Part shown: positions 27,241-37,072 of the stretch, in pieces
How positions within the stretch are numbered: position 1 is the first letter of the stretch
Layout of the letters: each line of letters begins with the position of its first letter
Origin: Roseitranquillus sp963749675
Lineage (GTDB): Bacteria > Pseudomonadota > Alphaproteobacteria > Rhodobacterales > Rhodobacteraceae
DNA length: 64,000 nt
Reading direction: 5' to 3'
Assembly: GCA_963749675.1 (NCBI GenBank)
Contig: CAVVNT010000001.1
Location: forward strand, 496,001 to 560,000
The notes under the pieces: generated by a model
The model's input: only the letters and a program-made list of their open reading frames with translations
What the model was told of the DNA's origin: nothing
The model's database searches: none
Position numbers and translations under genes: made by a program

Positions 27241-28227
27241 TCAGAGCATCGATGGCACGACCAGGTCGGGGGGGCGATGGCCGTCGGCGAAGGTCTTGAT
27301 GTTGATGATGACCTTCTCGCCCATCTCGATCCGGCCCTCGCGCGTTGCGGAGCCCATGTGCGGCAGCAGAACCGCGTTCGGCAGTTCGCGCAGGCGTGGG
27401 TTGGTATCCTGCCCGCGCTCGTAGACGTCGAGGCCGGCGCCCGCGATGTCGCCCGAGCGCAAGGCGCGGGTCAGGGCGTTCTCGTCCACCACCTCGCCGC
27501 GGGAGGTGTTGATGACGATGGCGGAGGGCTTCATCAGCTTCAGCCGCCGTGCGTTCAGCAAGTGGAAAGTCGAGGGCGTGTGCGGCGCGTTGATCGACAG
27601 GATGTCGACGCGGGCGAGCATCTGGTCGAAGCTCTCCCAGTAGGTGGCCTCGTGCGCCTCCTCGATCTCCGGGCGCAGGCGCTTGCGGTTGTGGTAATGG
27701 ATCTGGAGCCCGAACGCGCGGGCACGGCGCGCCACGGCCTGGCCGATCCGTCCCATGCCGAGGATGCCCAGCCTCCTGCCGCCGAGGCGTGAGCCGAGAA
27801 AGGCGGTGGGCGCCCAGCCCGACCATTCGCCCTTCTGCATCGCCGCCATGCCTTCGGGAATACGCCGGGCGACCGCCAGCATCAGCGCCATCGCCATGTC
27901 TGCGGTGTCCTCGGTCAGCACGCCGGGCGTGTTCGAGACCAGCACGCCGCGCTGACGCGCGGTCTGCACGTCGATGTGGTCGACGCCGGCGCCATAATTC
28001 GCGACAAGTTTCAGGCGGTCTCCCGCCTGACCGAGCAGACCCGCGTCGATCGTGTCGGTGATGGTGGGGACCAGCACGTCGGCCTCGCGCATCGCTGCGG
28101 CGAGCGCCTCGCGCGACATCGGTTGATCGTCCTGGTTGAGGCGGGCGTCGAAAAGTTCGCTCATCCGCGTCTCGACCACTTCGGGCAGGCGTCGCGTTGC
28201 GACCACAGTCAGGCGTAAGTTTGGCAT
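27241..28227 (-). CDS. D-2-hydroxyacid dehydrogenase (glyoxylate/hydroxypyruvate reductase-like)
   Basis: 328 residues. NAD-binding motif GILGMGRIGQAVARRA near residue 153, NYGAGVDHIDV near residue 78, catalytic Arg in VINTSRGEVVDE and the His/Glu relay in LLPHMGSAT are all present. The proteins of this type reduce glyoxylate or hydroxypyruvate or oxidise D-glycerate. The gene is divergent from the SH3-domain gene with about 100 bases between starts. It is monocistronic as far as can be seen. Confidence 0.9.
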   Translation of the reverse strand: MPNLRLTVVATRRLPEVVETRMSELFDARLNQDDQPMSREALAAAMREADVLVPTITDTIDAGLLGQAGDRLKLVANYGAGVDHIDVQTARQRGVLVSNTPGVLTEDTADMAMALMLAVARRIPEGMAAMQKGEWSGWAPTAFLGSRLGGRRLGILGMGRIGQAVARRARAFGLQIHYHNRKRLRPEIEEAHEATYWESFDQMLARVDILSINAPHTPSTFHLLNARRLKLMKPSAIVINTSRGEVVDENALTRALRSGDIAGAGLDVYERGQDTNPRLRELPNAVLLPHMGSATREGRIEMGEKVIINIKTFADGHRPPDLVVPSML

Positions 28228-28331
28228 GCCTTAACCACTGCTCCCTTTTCTCGGCCATGTCCCGGTGGCAACGTGGCAAGGAAAGGGGCGGCGCACAAGC
28301 GCAAGACCCGGGAGCAGAGGTGGAGCAGGCC

Positions 28332-28943
28332 ATGACCCACAATCGGCAGGGTGCGCCCGAACGCGCCCAAATTCCCCGGCGGCTGACGGTTCGAGGCGTT
28401 CGACAGCGGCACGCGGTGCGGCGTTTCTTCTTCGAATGCCTCGCCTACGTGCTGCTCATGTGCTTCCTCGTCATCGCGATGCCCGCCACCGCCGAGGTCG
28501 GGGCGAATGGCGGGGCGCGCGGGTCGGTCACGAACCTGCCGCTCCCTCGCTACGTCTCGCTGAAGGTGTCGGAGGGCAATGCGCGACGCGGACCGTCCCT
28601 CAGCCATCGCATCGACTGGGTATTCGTTCGGCGCGACATGCCGCTCGAGATCACCGGAGAGCATGAACACTGGCGCCGGGTCCGCGACCGCGAGGGGGCG
28701 GGCGGCTGGGTGCACTATTCGCTGCTCTCCGGCGTTCGCACGGTGATCGTGACGGAGCAGATGGCGGAACTGCGGATGCAGCCGGAGCTCGACGCGCCGG
28801 TCGTGGCCCGGGCCGAGAGCGGCGTCGTGGCGAGGCTTTCGGACTGCGAACTCAACTGGTGCCGCATAGCTGCGGCTGGCCAGCGTGGTTGGATCGAGAA
28901 GACCGGGTTGTGGGGAGTCGCAGCGGGCGAAGTGCGCGACTAG
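28332..28943 (+). CDS. SH3-domain protein with N-terminal membrane/signal segment
   Basis: 203 residues. After a basic N-terminus, a hydrophobic segment (YVLLMCFLVIAMPATA, about residues 36-52) acts as signal peptide or anchor. Two bacterial SH3-like repeats follow: the first around VSLKVSEGNARRGPSLSHRIDWVF with GGWVHYSLLSG, the second around AELRMQPELDAPVVARAESG with RGWIEKTGLWG. Likely periplasmic and possibly cell-wall associated. ATG with GGAGCAGG upstream; longer frame upstream lacks homology. Overlaps the stop of the phosphomannomutase gene on the other strand by four bases. Confidence 0.8.
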   Translation: MTHNRQGAPERAQIPRRLTVRGVRQRHAVRRFFFECLAYVLLMCFLVIAMPATAEVGANGGARGSVTNLPLPRYVSLKVSEGNARRGPSLSHRIDWVFVRRDMPLEITGEHEHWRRVRDREGAGGWVHYSLLSGVRTVIVTEQMAELRMQPELDAPVVARAESGVVARLSDCELNWCRIAAAGQRGWIEKTGLWGVAAGEVRD

Positions 28944-30301
28944 GCGCGCTCGCCGCCGATCCGTCGCGAGAGCTCCTCGACCTTTTCCTTAAGCAACGCG
29001 CGGTCGCCGCGCGCCTCGACGTTGAGGCGGAGCAGCGGTTCGGTGTTCGAGGCGCGGAGGTTCATCCGCCATGTGCCGAACGAAAGGCTTGCGCCGTCAA
29101 GTCGGTCGACCATTTCTGCGCCGGGGCCGAACGCGCCGACGATGCGTTCGATCACCTCGGCAGGGTCACCAACTCGGAAGTTCATCTCACCAGACGACGG
29201 GAAGATCTCGCGCCGCTCGGCCACGAGTTCGGCGAGTGAGGCGCCGGTCTCCGCGATGCGCGCCATGACGAGCAGCCAGGGGATCATCCCGCTGTCGCAA
29301 TAGGCGAAGTCGCGAAAGTAATGGTGCGCCGACATCTCGCCGCCATAGGCCGCCTTCTCGGCACGCATGGCGGCCTTGAGGTGGGCGTGGCCGGTGCGCG
29401 ATGCGCAGGCCTTGCCGCCGCTTCGCGCGACGGCGTCCTCCGTCGCCCAGACGACGCGGGGATCATGGACGATGGTCGCTCCGGGTTCGCGCGCGAGCAC
29501 GCTTTCCGCGAGAAGGGCGACGACATATTCGCCGTCGACGAAGCGACCCTCGCCGTCGAAGAAGAAGCAGCGGTCGAAATCGCCGTCCCACGCGACGCCC
29601 ATCTCGGCGCCCGACGAGACGACGGCATCCGCCGTCGCCCCGCGGTTTTCAGGCAGCAGCGGGTTGGGAATGCCATTCGGGAACGTGCCGTCGGGACTGT
29701 GGTGCTTGCGGATCGCCTCGACCGGCGATCCTCGCCGCTCGAGCTCGGCGAGGATGACGTCGAGGGTCGGCCCCGAGGCGCCGTTGCCCGAGTTAGCGAG
29801 CATCCGGAACGGGCGCAGATTCGCCCCGTCGACGAAACCGCAGACGCGCTGGGCGTAGGCCGGCCGCAGATCGAGGGGAGTTTTTCGCACAGGGCCATTC
29901 GCCTGCCCGGCAAAGTCCGCCGCCTCGCGGATCGCCTGGAACTCCACATCCGTCAGCGGTCGGCTGCCCGGGCCGACGAGCTTCATTCCGTTGTAGTCGA
30001 TCGGGTTGTGCGAGGCGGTCACCATGACGCCGGCGCCGGCACCGACATGCGCGGTGGCGAAGTAGACCTCCTCGGTGCCACAAAGCCCCAGATCCAGCAC
30101 TTCGGCGCCGCCGCTCGCGAGGCCGCGGGCGAGCGCATCGGCGAATCGGGCGCTCGTCTGCCTCGGATCGTGGCCGACGACGACCGCATCGGGACGCAGC
30201 ACCTCGGCGACCGCCAGTCCGATCCGTGACGCGACGTCCTCGTCGAGGTCGACCCCGACGCGACCGCGGACGTCATAGGCCTTGAAGCAGGTCAGCGGCA
30301 T
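28940..30301 (-). CDS. Phosphomannomutase/phosphoglucomutase
   Basis: 453 residues. Alpha-D-phosphohexomutase signatures: phosphoserine loop TASHNPIDYNG at residues 95-105, magnesium site DGDFDR near residue 237, sugar-binding GEMSAHHYFRDF near residue 318 and phosphate-binding RASNTEPLLR near residue 425. Interconverts mannose/glucose 6- and 1-phosphates for nucleotide sugar supply. With rfbA and the secretion genes upstream on the same strand, a role in surface polysaccharide is plausible. Stands 55 bases after the HlyD gene. Confidence 0.93.
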   Translation of the reverse strand: MPLTCFKAYDVRGRVGVDLDEDVASRIGLAVAEVLRPDAVVVGHDPRQTSARFADALARGLASGGAEVLDLGLCGTEEVYFATAHVGAGAGVMVTASHNPIDYNGMKLVGPGSRPLTDVEFQAIREAADFAGQANGPVRKTPLDLRPAYAQRVCGFVDGANLRPFRMLANSGNGASGPTLDVILAELERRGSPVEAIRKHHSPDGTFPNGIPNPLLPENRGATADAVVSSGAEMGVAWDGDFDRCFFFDGEGRFVDGEYVVALLAESVLAREPGATIVHDPRVVWATEDAVARSGGKACASRTGHAHLKAAMRAEKAAYGGEMSAHHYFRDFAYCDSGMIPWLLVMARIAETGASLAELVAERREIFPSSGEMNFRVGDPAEVIERIVGAFGPGAEMVDRLDGASLSFGTWRMNLRASNTEPLLRLNVEARGDRALLKEKVEELSRRIGGERA

Positions 30302-30356
30302 GCCCCTCCCTTTCCAGCTTGGCCGTGGGCGCGCCCGGCCGCGTCGCGAATGCCAG

Positions 30357-31656
30357 CTATTCCCGGAACGCGCGATTGAAATAGTCCAGGAGGGGCTTTG
30401 TCAGATATGCCAGCGGCGTGCGCTCTCCGGTATGGATGTAGGCCTCGACCGGCATGCCGGGCACGAGCGTCTGTCCGAGCCGCTCGGTCTGACCTTCCTC
30501 CGGCGTGATCTCGGCGCGATAGAAGGTCTGTCCGGTCGCCTCGTCCGTGAGCACGTCGGCCGAAAGCTCCGAGACGTGCGCGTTGATCTCAGGGGTCTGC
30601 CGCTGATCGAAGGCGGTGAAGCGTAGGCCCGCCTCCTGGCCGACCATCACCTCGTCGATGTGGATCGGCTGCAGCCTGACCGCCACGACCAGGGGTTGGT
30701 CCTGCGGGATGATGTACATCATCGGCTGACCGCCCTGCACGACGGACTTCACTGCGAAGACGGTGTTGCCGTGCACGACGCCAGACATCGGCGCCCGTAC
30801 ATCGAGCCGGTCGATGATCTGATCGAGGTTTCGCATCCGCTCGCGCAGTTCCAGCTCGCTGGCTCGCAGGTCGCGGAGCTCAGCAATCGCCTCCTCGCGC
30901 CGGGTGGTGTCGAGCTTCAACCGCTCGATGTTGAGCGCGGCGATTTCTCCTCTCGCACGTGCCATGTCCGATTCGATCCGCCCGATCTCTCCATTGAGGT
31001 CGGCAAGTTCGCGGCGCTGGGTCGTCACCTGCCGTCGCTGGATCAGCCCCTGGCCGAGGAGTTCCTCCTGCCCTTCGAGGTCATCCTCAATGATGTCGCG
31101 CTGCTCCACCAGCGCCTCATACTGCGAACTCGAGGCCTTGGATTTGGTTGCGAATCTGCGCGATCTGCTCAGCCAGTTGCTCATCCGTCCGCTCGACCGA
31201 GGCGTTGCGGGCGCGAAAGAGCTCGCGCTGCCCCTCGATCGTCGCCGCCACCTCGTCGGAGTAGGAAGCCGCTTCCAGGAGTTCGTCGGGAAACTTAACG
31301 CTCTCGACCCCGTCGCGCTCGGCGATGAGACGCGCGATCCGGGCCAGCTGCTCTCTGAGCTGGTCGCGGATGACCGCGCGTTCCGACCTGAGCCCGCTGG
31401 CCTCCAGACGCACGAGGACGTCGCCGGCCTCTACCCTGTCGCCGTCGCGGACGTAGATCTCCTCGACCACCCCGCCGTCGAGGTGCTGCACCACCTGACG
31501 GTTACTCTCGAGCTCTATCATGCCCGGCGCGACGACGGCGCCGCTGATGCGGGCCTGTACGCTCCACGCGCCGAGGCCGCCGACCAGGGCGGCCAGCGCC
31601 ACGAAGCCGAGAAGGAAGGAAAAACCGGCCGACCACCGGGGGGAATCTTCGTTCAT
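30357..31656 (-). CDS. Type I secretion periplasmic adaptor, HlyD/PrtE family (one frame break)
   Basis: About 432 residues after removing one base near 31123, where GLEFAV-stop becomes GLESQYEALVEQRD. N-terminal cytoplasmic stub, one membrane helix (FSFLLGFVALAALVGGLGAW, residues 10-30), lipoyl/beta-barrel half motif VVQHLDGGVVEEIYVRDGDRV, a long alpha-helical coiled hairpin, and the C-terminal RAPMSGVVHG and VPGMPVEAYIHTGERTPLAYLTKPL typical of T1SS adaptors. It bridges the inner-membrane ABC protein to a TolC-like pore. Start overlaps the ABC gene stop by four bases. Confidence 0.88.
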
Positions 31657-33392
31657 CCTGTCTTCGCCGGCAGCGTGCGCCGGACGTCCTCAGAGTTGCG
31701 CAGCATTGATTTCAGAATGTCGTCGCGCGGCCCCATCGCCGAGATGCGGCCCTTGTCCAGCACCATCAGCACGTCGCATTCGGATATCGCCATCGGCCTG
31801 TGCGTCATCACGATCACCGCGCGATCCAGAGACTTGAAGAGACGCACTGTTTCGTTCAGCGCCTCTGTGCCCTCCGCGTCGAGCGCGGAGTTCGGCTCGT
31901 CCAGAATGAGCAGCACAGGATCGCCGTAGATCGCGCGGGCCAGCGCGAGCCGCTGCTTTTGCCCGCCGGAGAGGCGCAGGTCCCGCTGGCTGATCGGCGT
32001 GTCGTACCCCTGCGGGAGCGAGGTGATAAGGTCGTGAACGCGCGCCTTCTTGGCCGCCGCGATCACTGCATCGGACCTGGGATTGATCCGCATGCGGGCA
32101 ATGTTCTCGGCCACCGTGCCATCGAAGAGATGCGGGTCCTGCGGCAGGTAGCCGACGTGCAGTCCCAGATCGTCGCCGTACTGATCGATCGTCGCTCCGT
32201 CGAGGCGGACTTCGCCCGCCGCCGGACGAACGAGGCCGAGCACGGTGCGCGCGAGGGTCGTCTTGCCCGATCCCGACCTTCCGATCACGCCCAGCGCCTG
32301 ACCTGGCTTCAGCTCGAACGCGATCTGGCCCAGTACCGGCGCGCCGCCGCCCGGCGGCAGGACGGTGACGCTCTGCACCGAAAGCGTCGCCGCCGGACGC
32401 GGCAACTCGGTCCGCGTCTGGTGCGACGGGATGCCGTTCAGAAACTCCTCCAGCGACGTCCAGGCCGTCTGCGCCCTGCGGATGATCGGCCACTGGCCGA
32501 GCGACTGTTCCACCGGTGCCAGCGCACGGCCGAGCAGGATCGATGCCGCAATCATCGCGCCCGCCGTAACCTCCGCCTGCAGCACCAGCCACGCGCCGAC
32601 GGCGAGGATCGCCGACTGCAGGAAGAGGCGGAACGCCTTGGTGAAGGCGGTGAAGCCTCCGGTCCAGTCTCGCGCCCCGACGTTGAGGCCGAGCGCCTCG
32701 GTCCGCTTCCTCTTCCAGCGCGTGGTCACGGCGTCGATCATGCCTTGCGACTGGACCACGTCCCGGCCGAGCACGGCCGTCTCGGAGAAATGGTTCGCGC
32801 CGCGCGCCGCGTCCTGGGCTCGGGCCATGCGCCCGCGCGTCAGCCACTGGTTCACGTAGGTCAGGACGACCAGGATACCCCCGCCCGCTACCGCAACGAC
32901 GCCGAGGAGCGGATGGAAGACGAAGATGAGCGCGAGGTAGAAAGGCGTGAAGGGAAGATCGAGGACTGCCGTGAATGCGGGAGAGCCGTACAGCGCCTGG
33001 ATCGACTCGAGATCCTGTTGCCGGTCGCGTGCCGCCGACGCCGGCTGGTTCGGGCTGAAGGCGCCCCGGAAGACACGATCGTCCAGCGACGACTGCAGCC
33101 GCGCACCGTAGCGTACCAGCACCCGCGCCCGAGCGAGGTCGAGGATCGCCATGATCGCGTAGAGGCCGCCAACCAGCAGGAACAGCGCGACCAGCGTCTC
33201 TTCCGAGCCGGAGGTCAGAACGCGATCATAAACCTGCAGCATGAACAGCGGCCCGGCCAGCATCAGCAGGTTGACAAAGACGCTGAACACCACGGCCACG
33301 AGGACGAAGTGCAGGTTTCGATCCCGCGCCTTCCTCAGGTCTGAATACGCGCTTGCGCCACCTTTGGGTGCGATGTTCTTGGCTTGCGCCAT
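31653..33392 (-). CDS. Type I secretion ABC transporter, PrtD family
   Basis: 579 residues. N-terminal membrane domain (residues about 25-310) starting with the PrtD-typical FVLVAVVFSVFVNLLMLAGPLFMLQVYDRVL, lacking a C39 peptidase domain. ATPase domain with Walker A GRSGSGKTT near residue 370, signature LSGGQKQRLALARAI and Walker B LILDEPNSALD. Exports RTX-type proteins bearing C-terminal signals. The RTX protein at 40.2-41.6 kb is the only candidate substrate in the window. Similar PrsD/PrsE pairs export polysaccharide-modifying enzymes. Confidence 0.92.
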   Translation of the reverse strand: MAQAKNIAPKGGASAYSDLRKARDRNLHFVLVAVVFSVFVNLLMLAGPLFMLQVYDRVLTSGSEETLVALFLLVGGLYAIMAILDLARARVLVRYGARLQSSLDDRVFRGAFSPNQPASAARDRQQDLESIQALYGSPAFTAVLDLPFTPFYLALIFVFHPLLGVVAVAGGGILVVLTYVNQWLTRGRMARAQDAARGANHFSETAVLGRDVVQSQGMIDAVTTRWKRKRTEALGLNVGARDWTGGFTAFTKAFRLFLQSAILAVGAWLVLQAEVTAGAMIAASILLGRALAPVEQSLGQWPIIRRAQTAWTSLEEFLNGIPSHQTRTELPRPAATLSVQSVTVLPPGGGAPVLGQIAFELKPGQALGVIGRSGSGKTTLARTVLGLVRPAAGEVRLDGATIDQYGDDLGLHVGYLPQDPHLFDGTVAENIARMRINPRSDAVIAAAKKARVHDLITSLPQGYDTPISQRDLRLSGGQKQRLALARAIYGDPVLLILDEPNSALDAEGTEALNETVRLFKSLDRAVIVMTHRPMAISECDVLMVLDKGRISAMGPRDDILKSMLRNSEDVRRTLPAKTG

Positions 33393-33502
33393 TCCCGTCT
33401 TCCCTTGGTCAATGCCACGAAGGCCGCGGTAGATCCGGCAGATCGGTGGCGTTGTCTATCAAAAAATCGTCCGTCAGTGCAATCGGCGTTACTGTGCCGA
33501 AG

Positions 33503-34375
33503 TTAATCGTCGATGAGCGAGGAGAGATAGCGGCCATAGTCCGTCTTGCTGAAGAGCTCCACCCGCGTGGCGAGTTCGTCGCGACCGATCCAGCCCGCCG
33601 AAAACGCGATCTCGTCGGGGGATCCGACCTGCAGACCCTGACGCTGCTCCAGGGTGCGGACGAAGTTTCCGGCGTCGAGCAGGCTGGCGTGAGTTCCCGT
33701 GTCCAGCCAGGCGTAGCCGCGGCCCATCTGCTCGACCGCCAGCTTCCCTTCCTCAAGGTAGGATTGCAGCAGGGTCGTGATCTCCAGTTCGCCGCGGTCA
33801 GACGGCTTGACCCTGGCTGCGCGCTCCGGGGCGGTGCCGTCGAGAAAATATAGTCCGGTTACCGCGTAGTTGGACGGCGGCTTCTCCGGCTTCTCGATGA
33901 TGTCGCGCACCGTGCCGTCTGCGTCGAAGGCCACGACGCCGTACCGCTCGGGGTCGGCGACGCGGTAGCCGAAAACTGTTCCGCCGTCAGGCTTGCGATG
34001 CGCGGTATCCATCAGCTCCGGCAAGCCGTGGCCGAAGAAGATGTTGTCGCCCAGAACCATCGCCGACGGTGCGCCGTGGAGGAACGACTCCGTCAGCAGG
34101 TACGCCTGCGCCAGACCGTCGGGCGACGGCTGCACGACGTACTCCAGCCGCACCCCCCATTGCGAGCCGTCGCTCAACAGCCGCTGAAATTGTGCCTTGT
34201 CCTCGGGTGTGGTCACGACGGCGATCTCGCGGATGCCTGCCAGCATCAGAACGCTCAGCGGATAATAGATCATCGGCTTGTCGTAGAGCGGCAGCAGCTG
34301 CTTGGACACGCCCATCGTGATCGGATACAGCCGCGTGCCCGACCCTCCGGCGAGGATGATGCCCTTGCGATCCAT
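33503..34375 (-). CDS. rfbA: Glucose-1-phosphate thymidylyltransferase
   Basis: 290 residues, normal RmlA length. GIILAGGSGTRLYPIT at the N-terminus, QLLPLYDKPMIYYPLS, VLGDNIFFGHG, EKPEKPPSNYAVTGLYF and the C-terminal AWLDTGTHASLLDAGNFV are all intact. Makes dTDP-glucose, the first step towards dTDP-rhamnose. No rfbBCD genes are in the window. ATG at 34373-34375 with GGAGGA upstream; divergent from dinB. Confidence 0.95.
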   Translation of the reverse strand: MDRKGIILAGGSGTRLYPITMGVSKQLLPLYDKPMIYYPLSVLMLAGIREIAVVTTPEDKAQFQRLLSDGSQWGVRLEYVVQPSPDGLAQAYLLTESFLHGAPSAMVLGDNIFFGHGLPELMDTAHRKPDGGTVFGYRVADPERYGVVAFDADGTVRDIIEKPEKPPSNYAVTGLYFLDGTAPERAARVKPSDRGELEITTLLQSYLEEGKLAVEQMGRGYAWLDTGTHASLLDAGNFVRTLEQRQGLQVGSPDEIAFSAGWIGRDELATRVELFSKTDYGRYLSSLIDD

Positions 34376-34494
34376 GATGTTCCTCCGGGCCCCACATCGG
34401 GCGCGCCGTAGGTCCATGATCCGGTTGATCTTGTCAACGAGGGCTCGCGGTTGCCGTCGCCATCGCCGCGCAGCTTGAGTAGACTGAGTTCGGA

Positions 34495-35769
34495 ATGATC
34501 AATCCGGACCACAGGATGCCTGCGCTCTGCCGCGATTGCCTGCTGACCTTCGAGGACGGCACCCGTTGTCCGGGATGCCGCTCGCCCAGGGTCGTCTCAC
34601 ATCCCGAACTCTTCGATCTCTCGATCGCCCACATGGATTGCGACGCATTCTATGCCAGCGTCGAGAAGCGCGACAATCCGGACCTGCGGGATCTGCCGGT
34701 GATCGTAGGCGGCGGGCGCCGCGGCGTTGTGACGACCGCCTGCTATGTGGCGAGAATTCGCGGCGTCAGGTCCGCGATGCCGATGTTCAAGGCGCTTGCG
34801 CTTTGCCCGGACGCGATCGTCATCCGGCCGCGCTTTCCCGCCTATGTCGAGGCGAGCCGTCGGATCAGAGAGATGATGGAGGCGCTGACTCCGATTGTAG
34901 AGCCCTTGTCGCTGGACGAGGCATTCCTCGACCTCGCCGGGACGACCCGCCTTCACGGTGCGCCGCCGGCGGTCATGCTCGCCGGGCTGGTGCGCCGGAT
35001 GAAGCGTGAGCTCGGGCTCACCGGCTCGATCGGATTGTCGCACAACAAGTTTCTCGCCAAGGTTGCCTCCGACCTCGAAAAGCCGCATGGCTTCGCCGTT
35101 ATCGGGCGCGCCGAGACCGATGCCTTCCTCCGTGACAAGCCGGTGAGCCTGATCTGGGGCGTCGGCCACATGACGCAGGAGGCGTTGGAGCGGGTCGGCA
35201 TCCGGACCTTTGCCGATCTTCGCCGCTGGGACCGCAAGGATCTCGCGGCGCGCTTCGGCTCGGGCGGCGACCGGCTGTGGCATCTCGCAAGGGGGCAGGA
35301 CCGCCGCCGGGTCTCCGCCAACACTCCGGTCAAGAGTATCTCGAACGAAACCACATTCTCGGATGACACCGCCGATCCCGACATCCTTGACGGGCATCTT
35401 TGGCGCATGGCCGAAAAGGTCTCGGACCGCGCGAAGGCCAAGGGTCTGGCGGGGCGGATCGTGACGCTGAAGCTCAAGCGGGCGGATTTCGCGCTGGTCA
35501 CACGTCGGCATGCGCTCCGCCAGCCGACGCAGATGGCCGATACCATCTACCGGGAGGCTCGCGCGCTCTATGACGCGGCCGGCTGCACCGGGCCGTTCCG
35601 CCTTGTCGGGGTAGGTATCTTCGAACTCGTGCCCGAGACCAATGCCGACCTATCGGGCGATCTTCTCGATCCAGGGGCTGCCGCGCGAGCCCGCGCCGAA
35701 CGTGCGACCGACAGCGTCCGCGCCCGCTTTGGGCACGAGGCCATCCTCAAGGGCCGCGCCTTGCGCTGA
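34495..35769 (+). CDS. dinB: DNA polymerase IV with N-terminal zinc-knuckle extension
   Basis: 424 residues. A CxxC-x9-CxxC knuckle at Cys12, 15, 25 and 28 precedes the Y-family polymerase core: HMDCDAFYASVE (metal Asp), YVARIRGVRSAMPMFKA, SLDEAFLDL (catalytic Asp-Glu) and a helix-hairpin-helix IWGVGHMTQEALERVG, then the little-finger domain. The extension is seen in many alphaproteobacterial DinB proteins. Performs translesion synthesis. Its stop is two bases from the stop of the convergent amidohydrolase gene. No LexA box was identified upstream. Confidence 0.93.
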   Translation: MINPDHRMPALCRDCLLTFEDGTRCPGCRSPRVVSHPELFDLSIAHMDCDAFYASVEKRDNPDLRDLPVIVGGGRRGVVTTACYVARIRGVRSAMPMFKALALCPDAIVIRPRFPAYVEASRRIREMMEALTPIVEPLSLDEAFLDLAGTTRLHGAPPAVMLAGLVRRMKRELGLTGSIGLSHNKFLAKVASDLEKPHGFAVIGRAETDAFLRDKPVSLIWGVGHMTQEALERVGIRTFADLRRWDRKDLAARFGSGGDRLWHLARGQDRRRVSANTPVKSISNETTFSDDTADPDILDGHLWRMAEKVSDRAKAKGLAGRIVTLKLKRADFALVTRRHALRQPTQMADTIYREARALYDAAGCTGPFRLVGVGIFELVPETNADLSGDLLDPGAAARARAERATDSVRARFGHEAILKGRALR

Positions 35770-35771
35770 GG

Positions 35772-36632
35772 CTACTCTGCGGCGAGCGGCATGGCGGGCC
35801 GGCCGATGTCGACGATTTCTGCCGCCACGCCCATCAGCAGACGAGAAAAGGCCGGGAAGTCCTGGTTCGGCGTGATCGTTGTCTCATCCATGTAGAGCGT
35901 ACGGTCGAGTTCCACCTGTATCGCATGCTGGCGGCGCGAGGGACGGCCATAGTGCTGAGCGGTGTAGGCCCCGGCGAAGGGGGTGTTGCGCGCCACCACT
36001 AGGCCGGCGGTCGCGAAAGCCTGCTCGATCCTGTCGACCACCTCCGGCGAGGCGGCGGCGCCGAACCTGTCGCCGATCACGACGTCGGGTCGCTTCTGCC
36101 GGCCCGAGACCGCGCCCTCGATCGCCTCGTGCGGCATCGAGTGGCAGTCGATCAGGATCGCCCCGCCGAACAGGACGTGGCTCTCCGCCAGAAGGTGGCC
36201 GAGGGCGGCGTGATAGGGGCGCCAGTAACGCTCGATCCGGCCCCGAGCTTCCTCCAGCATGATCTTGCCAGCGTAGATCGACCGTCCGTTCGCGACTACC
36301 CGAGGCACCACTCCGAGGCCGGAGCTTACCCTCGGATTGTGCGCGGACTTCGGCGCTCCTTCGATGAGGGCGGGGTCGAGTTCATCGGGCGCGCGATTGA
36401 GGTCGACGTAGGCGCGCGGAACGACTGCCGAGATCAGCGGCGCGCCGAGGTCCGTCACTCCGGCGAAAAGGACGTCCACGAATGCATCTTCCGACGAGCG
36501 GATGGCGTGGCGGTCCAGCTGGGATCGCTTGAGGAACTCGGGCGCATAGCCCTGCCCGGAATGCGGCGAGGCAAAGACGACACACGTCTCCCGGCACGCG
36601 GGTTCGCTCAAGGTAAAGGCCGTCGATGCCAT
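35772..36632 (-). CDS. N-formylglutamate amidohydrolase family protein
   Basis: 286 residues. VVFASPHSGQGYAPEFL near the N-terminus, SSEDAFVDVLF, PRAYVDLNRAPDELDP, ILIDCHSMPHEA and a C-terminal HAIQVELDRTLYMDE match the family that hydrolyses N-formyl-L-glutamate at the end of histidine degradation. The His/Asp/Glu residues that bind zinc are visible. No hut genes are nearby. ATG at 36630-36632 has AGGAG upstream; the longer upstream frame is discounted. Confidence 0.88.
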   Translation of the reverse strand: MASTAFTLSEPACRETCVVFASPHSGQGYAPEFLKRSQLDRHAIRSSEDAFVDVLFAGVTDLGAPLISAVVPRAYVDLNRAPDELDPALIEGAPKSAHNPRVSSGLGVVPRVVANGRSIYAGKIMLEEARGRIERYWRPYHAALGHLLAESHVLFGGAILIDCHSMPHEAIEGAVSGRQKRPDVVIGDRFGAAASPEVVDRIEQAFATAGLVVARNTPFAGAYTAQHYGRPSRRQHAIQVELDRTLYMDETTITPNQDFPAFSRLLMGVAAEIVDIGRPAMPLAAE

Positions 36633-36691
36633 CCGCGTGCTCCTTCGCCACGACCGAGATATAGAGAGAAACGGAAGACCGCCAAAGTCTC

Positions 36692-36720
36692 TTGAAAGCG
36701 CGACGGACACCTTTTATAGA
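36692..36720 (+). promoter_or_regulatory. Sigma-70-type promoter of the tRNA-Val gene
   Basis: TTGAAA (36692-36697) and TATAGA (36715-36720) are separated by 17 bases and followed by a GC-rich initiation region, about 57 bases before the mature tRNA. This is a near-consensus arrangement with a discriminator of the kind used by stable-RNA promoters. Confidence 0.7.
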
Positions 36721-36783
36721 CCCTCGAACTGGCGCGGGGGTCTCTCGCGCCTGTGTTCGTTTCGGCCCCTTCGGGTCGGACGA

Positions 36784-36858
<75 letters not shown>

Positions 36859-36923
36859 CCGCCGCGTTCCGCGGCACGGGATGAGGAAACGGCGCAAGCG
36901 CGCCAGCGTAGAAGGAGAGGGCC

Positions 36924-37049
36924 ATGAAGGTCAGGAATTCGCTCCGCTCGCTCAAGTCGCGCCACCGCGATTGCCGCGTTGTGCGCCGCAAGGGCCGAGT
37001 GTACGTGATCAACAAGACGCAGCGCCGGTTCAAGGCCCGCCAGGGCTGA
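36924..37049 (+). CDS. rpmJ: 50S ribosomal protein L36 (41-residue type)
   Basis: Short basic protein MKVRNSLRSLKSRHRDCRVV... ending in KTQRRFKARQG. The order and length match the alphaproteobacterial L36 form that keeps only part of the zinc ribbon of classic L36 (one Cys remains here, Cys17), so it is a zinc-independent type. GAAGGAGAGG precedes the ATG at suitable spacing. Likely transcribed with or just after tRNA-Val. Confidence 0.93.
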   Translation: MKVRNSLRSLKSRHRDCRVVRRKGRVYVINKTQRRFKARQG

Positions 37050-37072
37050 GCCGCAAAGAGCATCTGAACGTG

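Noticed and set aside
31800..33344. Plus-strand frame of 514 codons opposite the PrtD gene
   Set aside because: Antisense shadow in GC-rich DNA; no recognisable motif, and the minus strand carries complete ATPase motifs.
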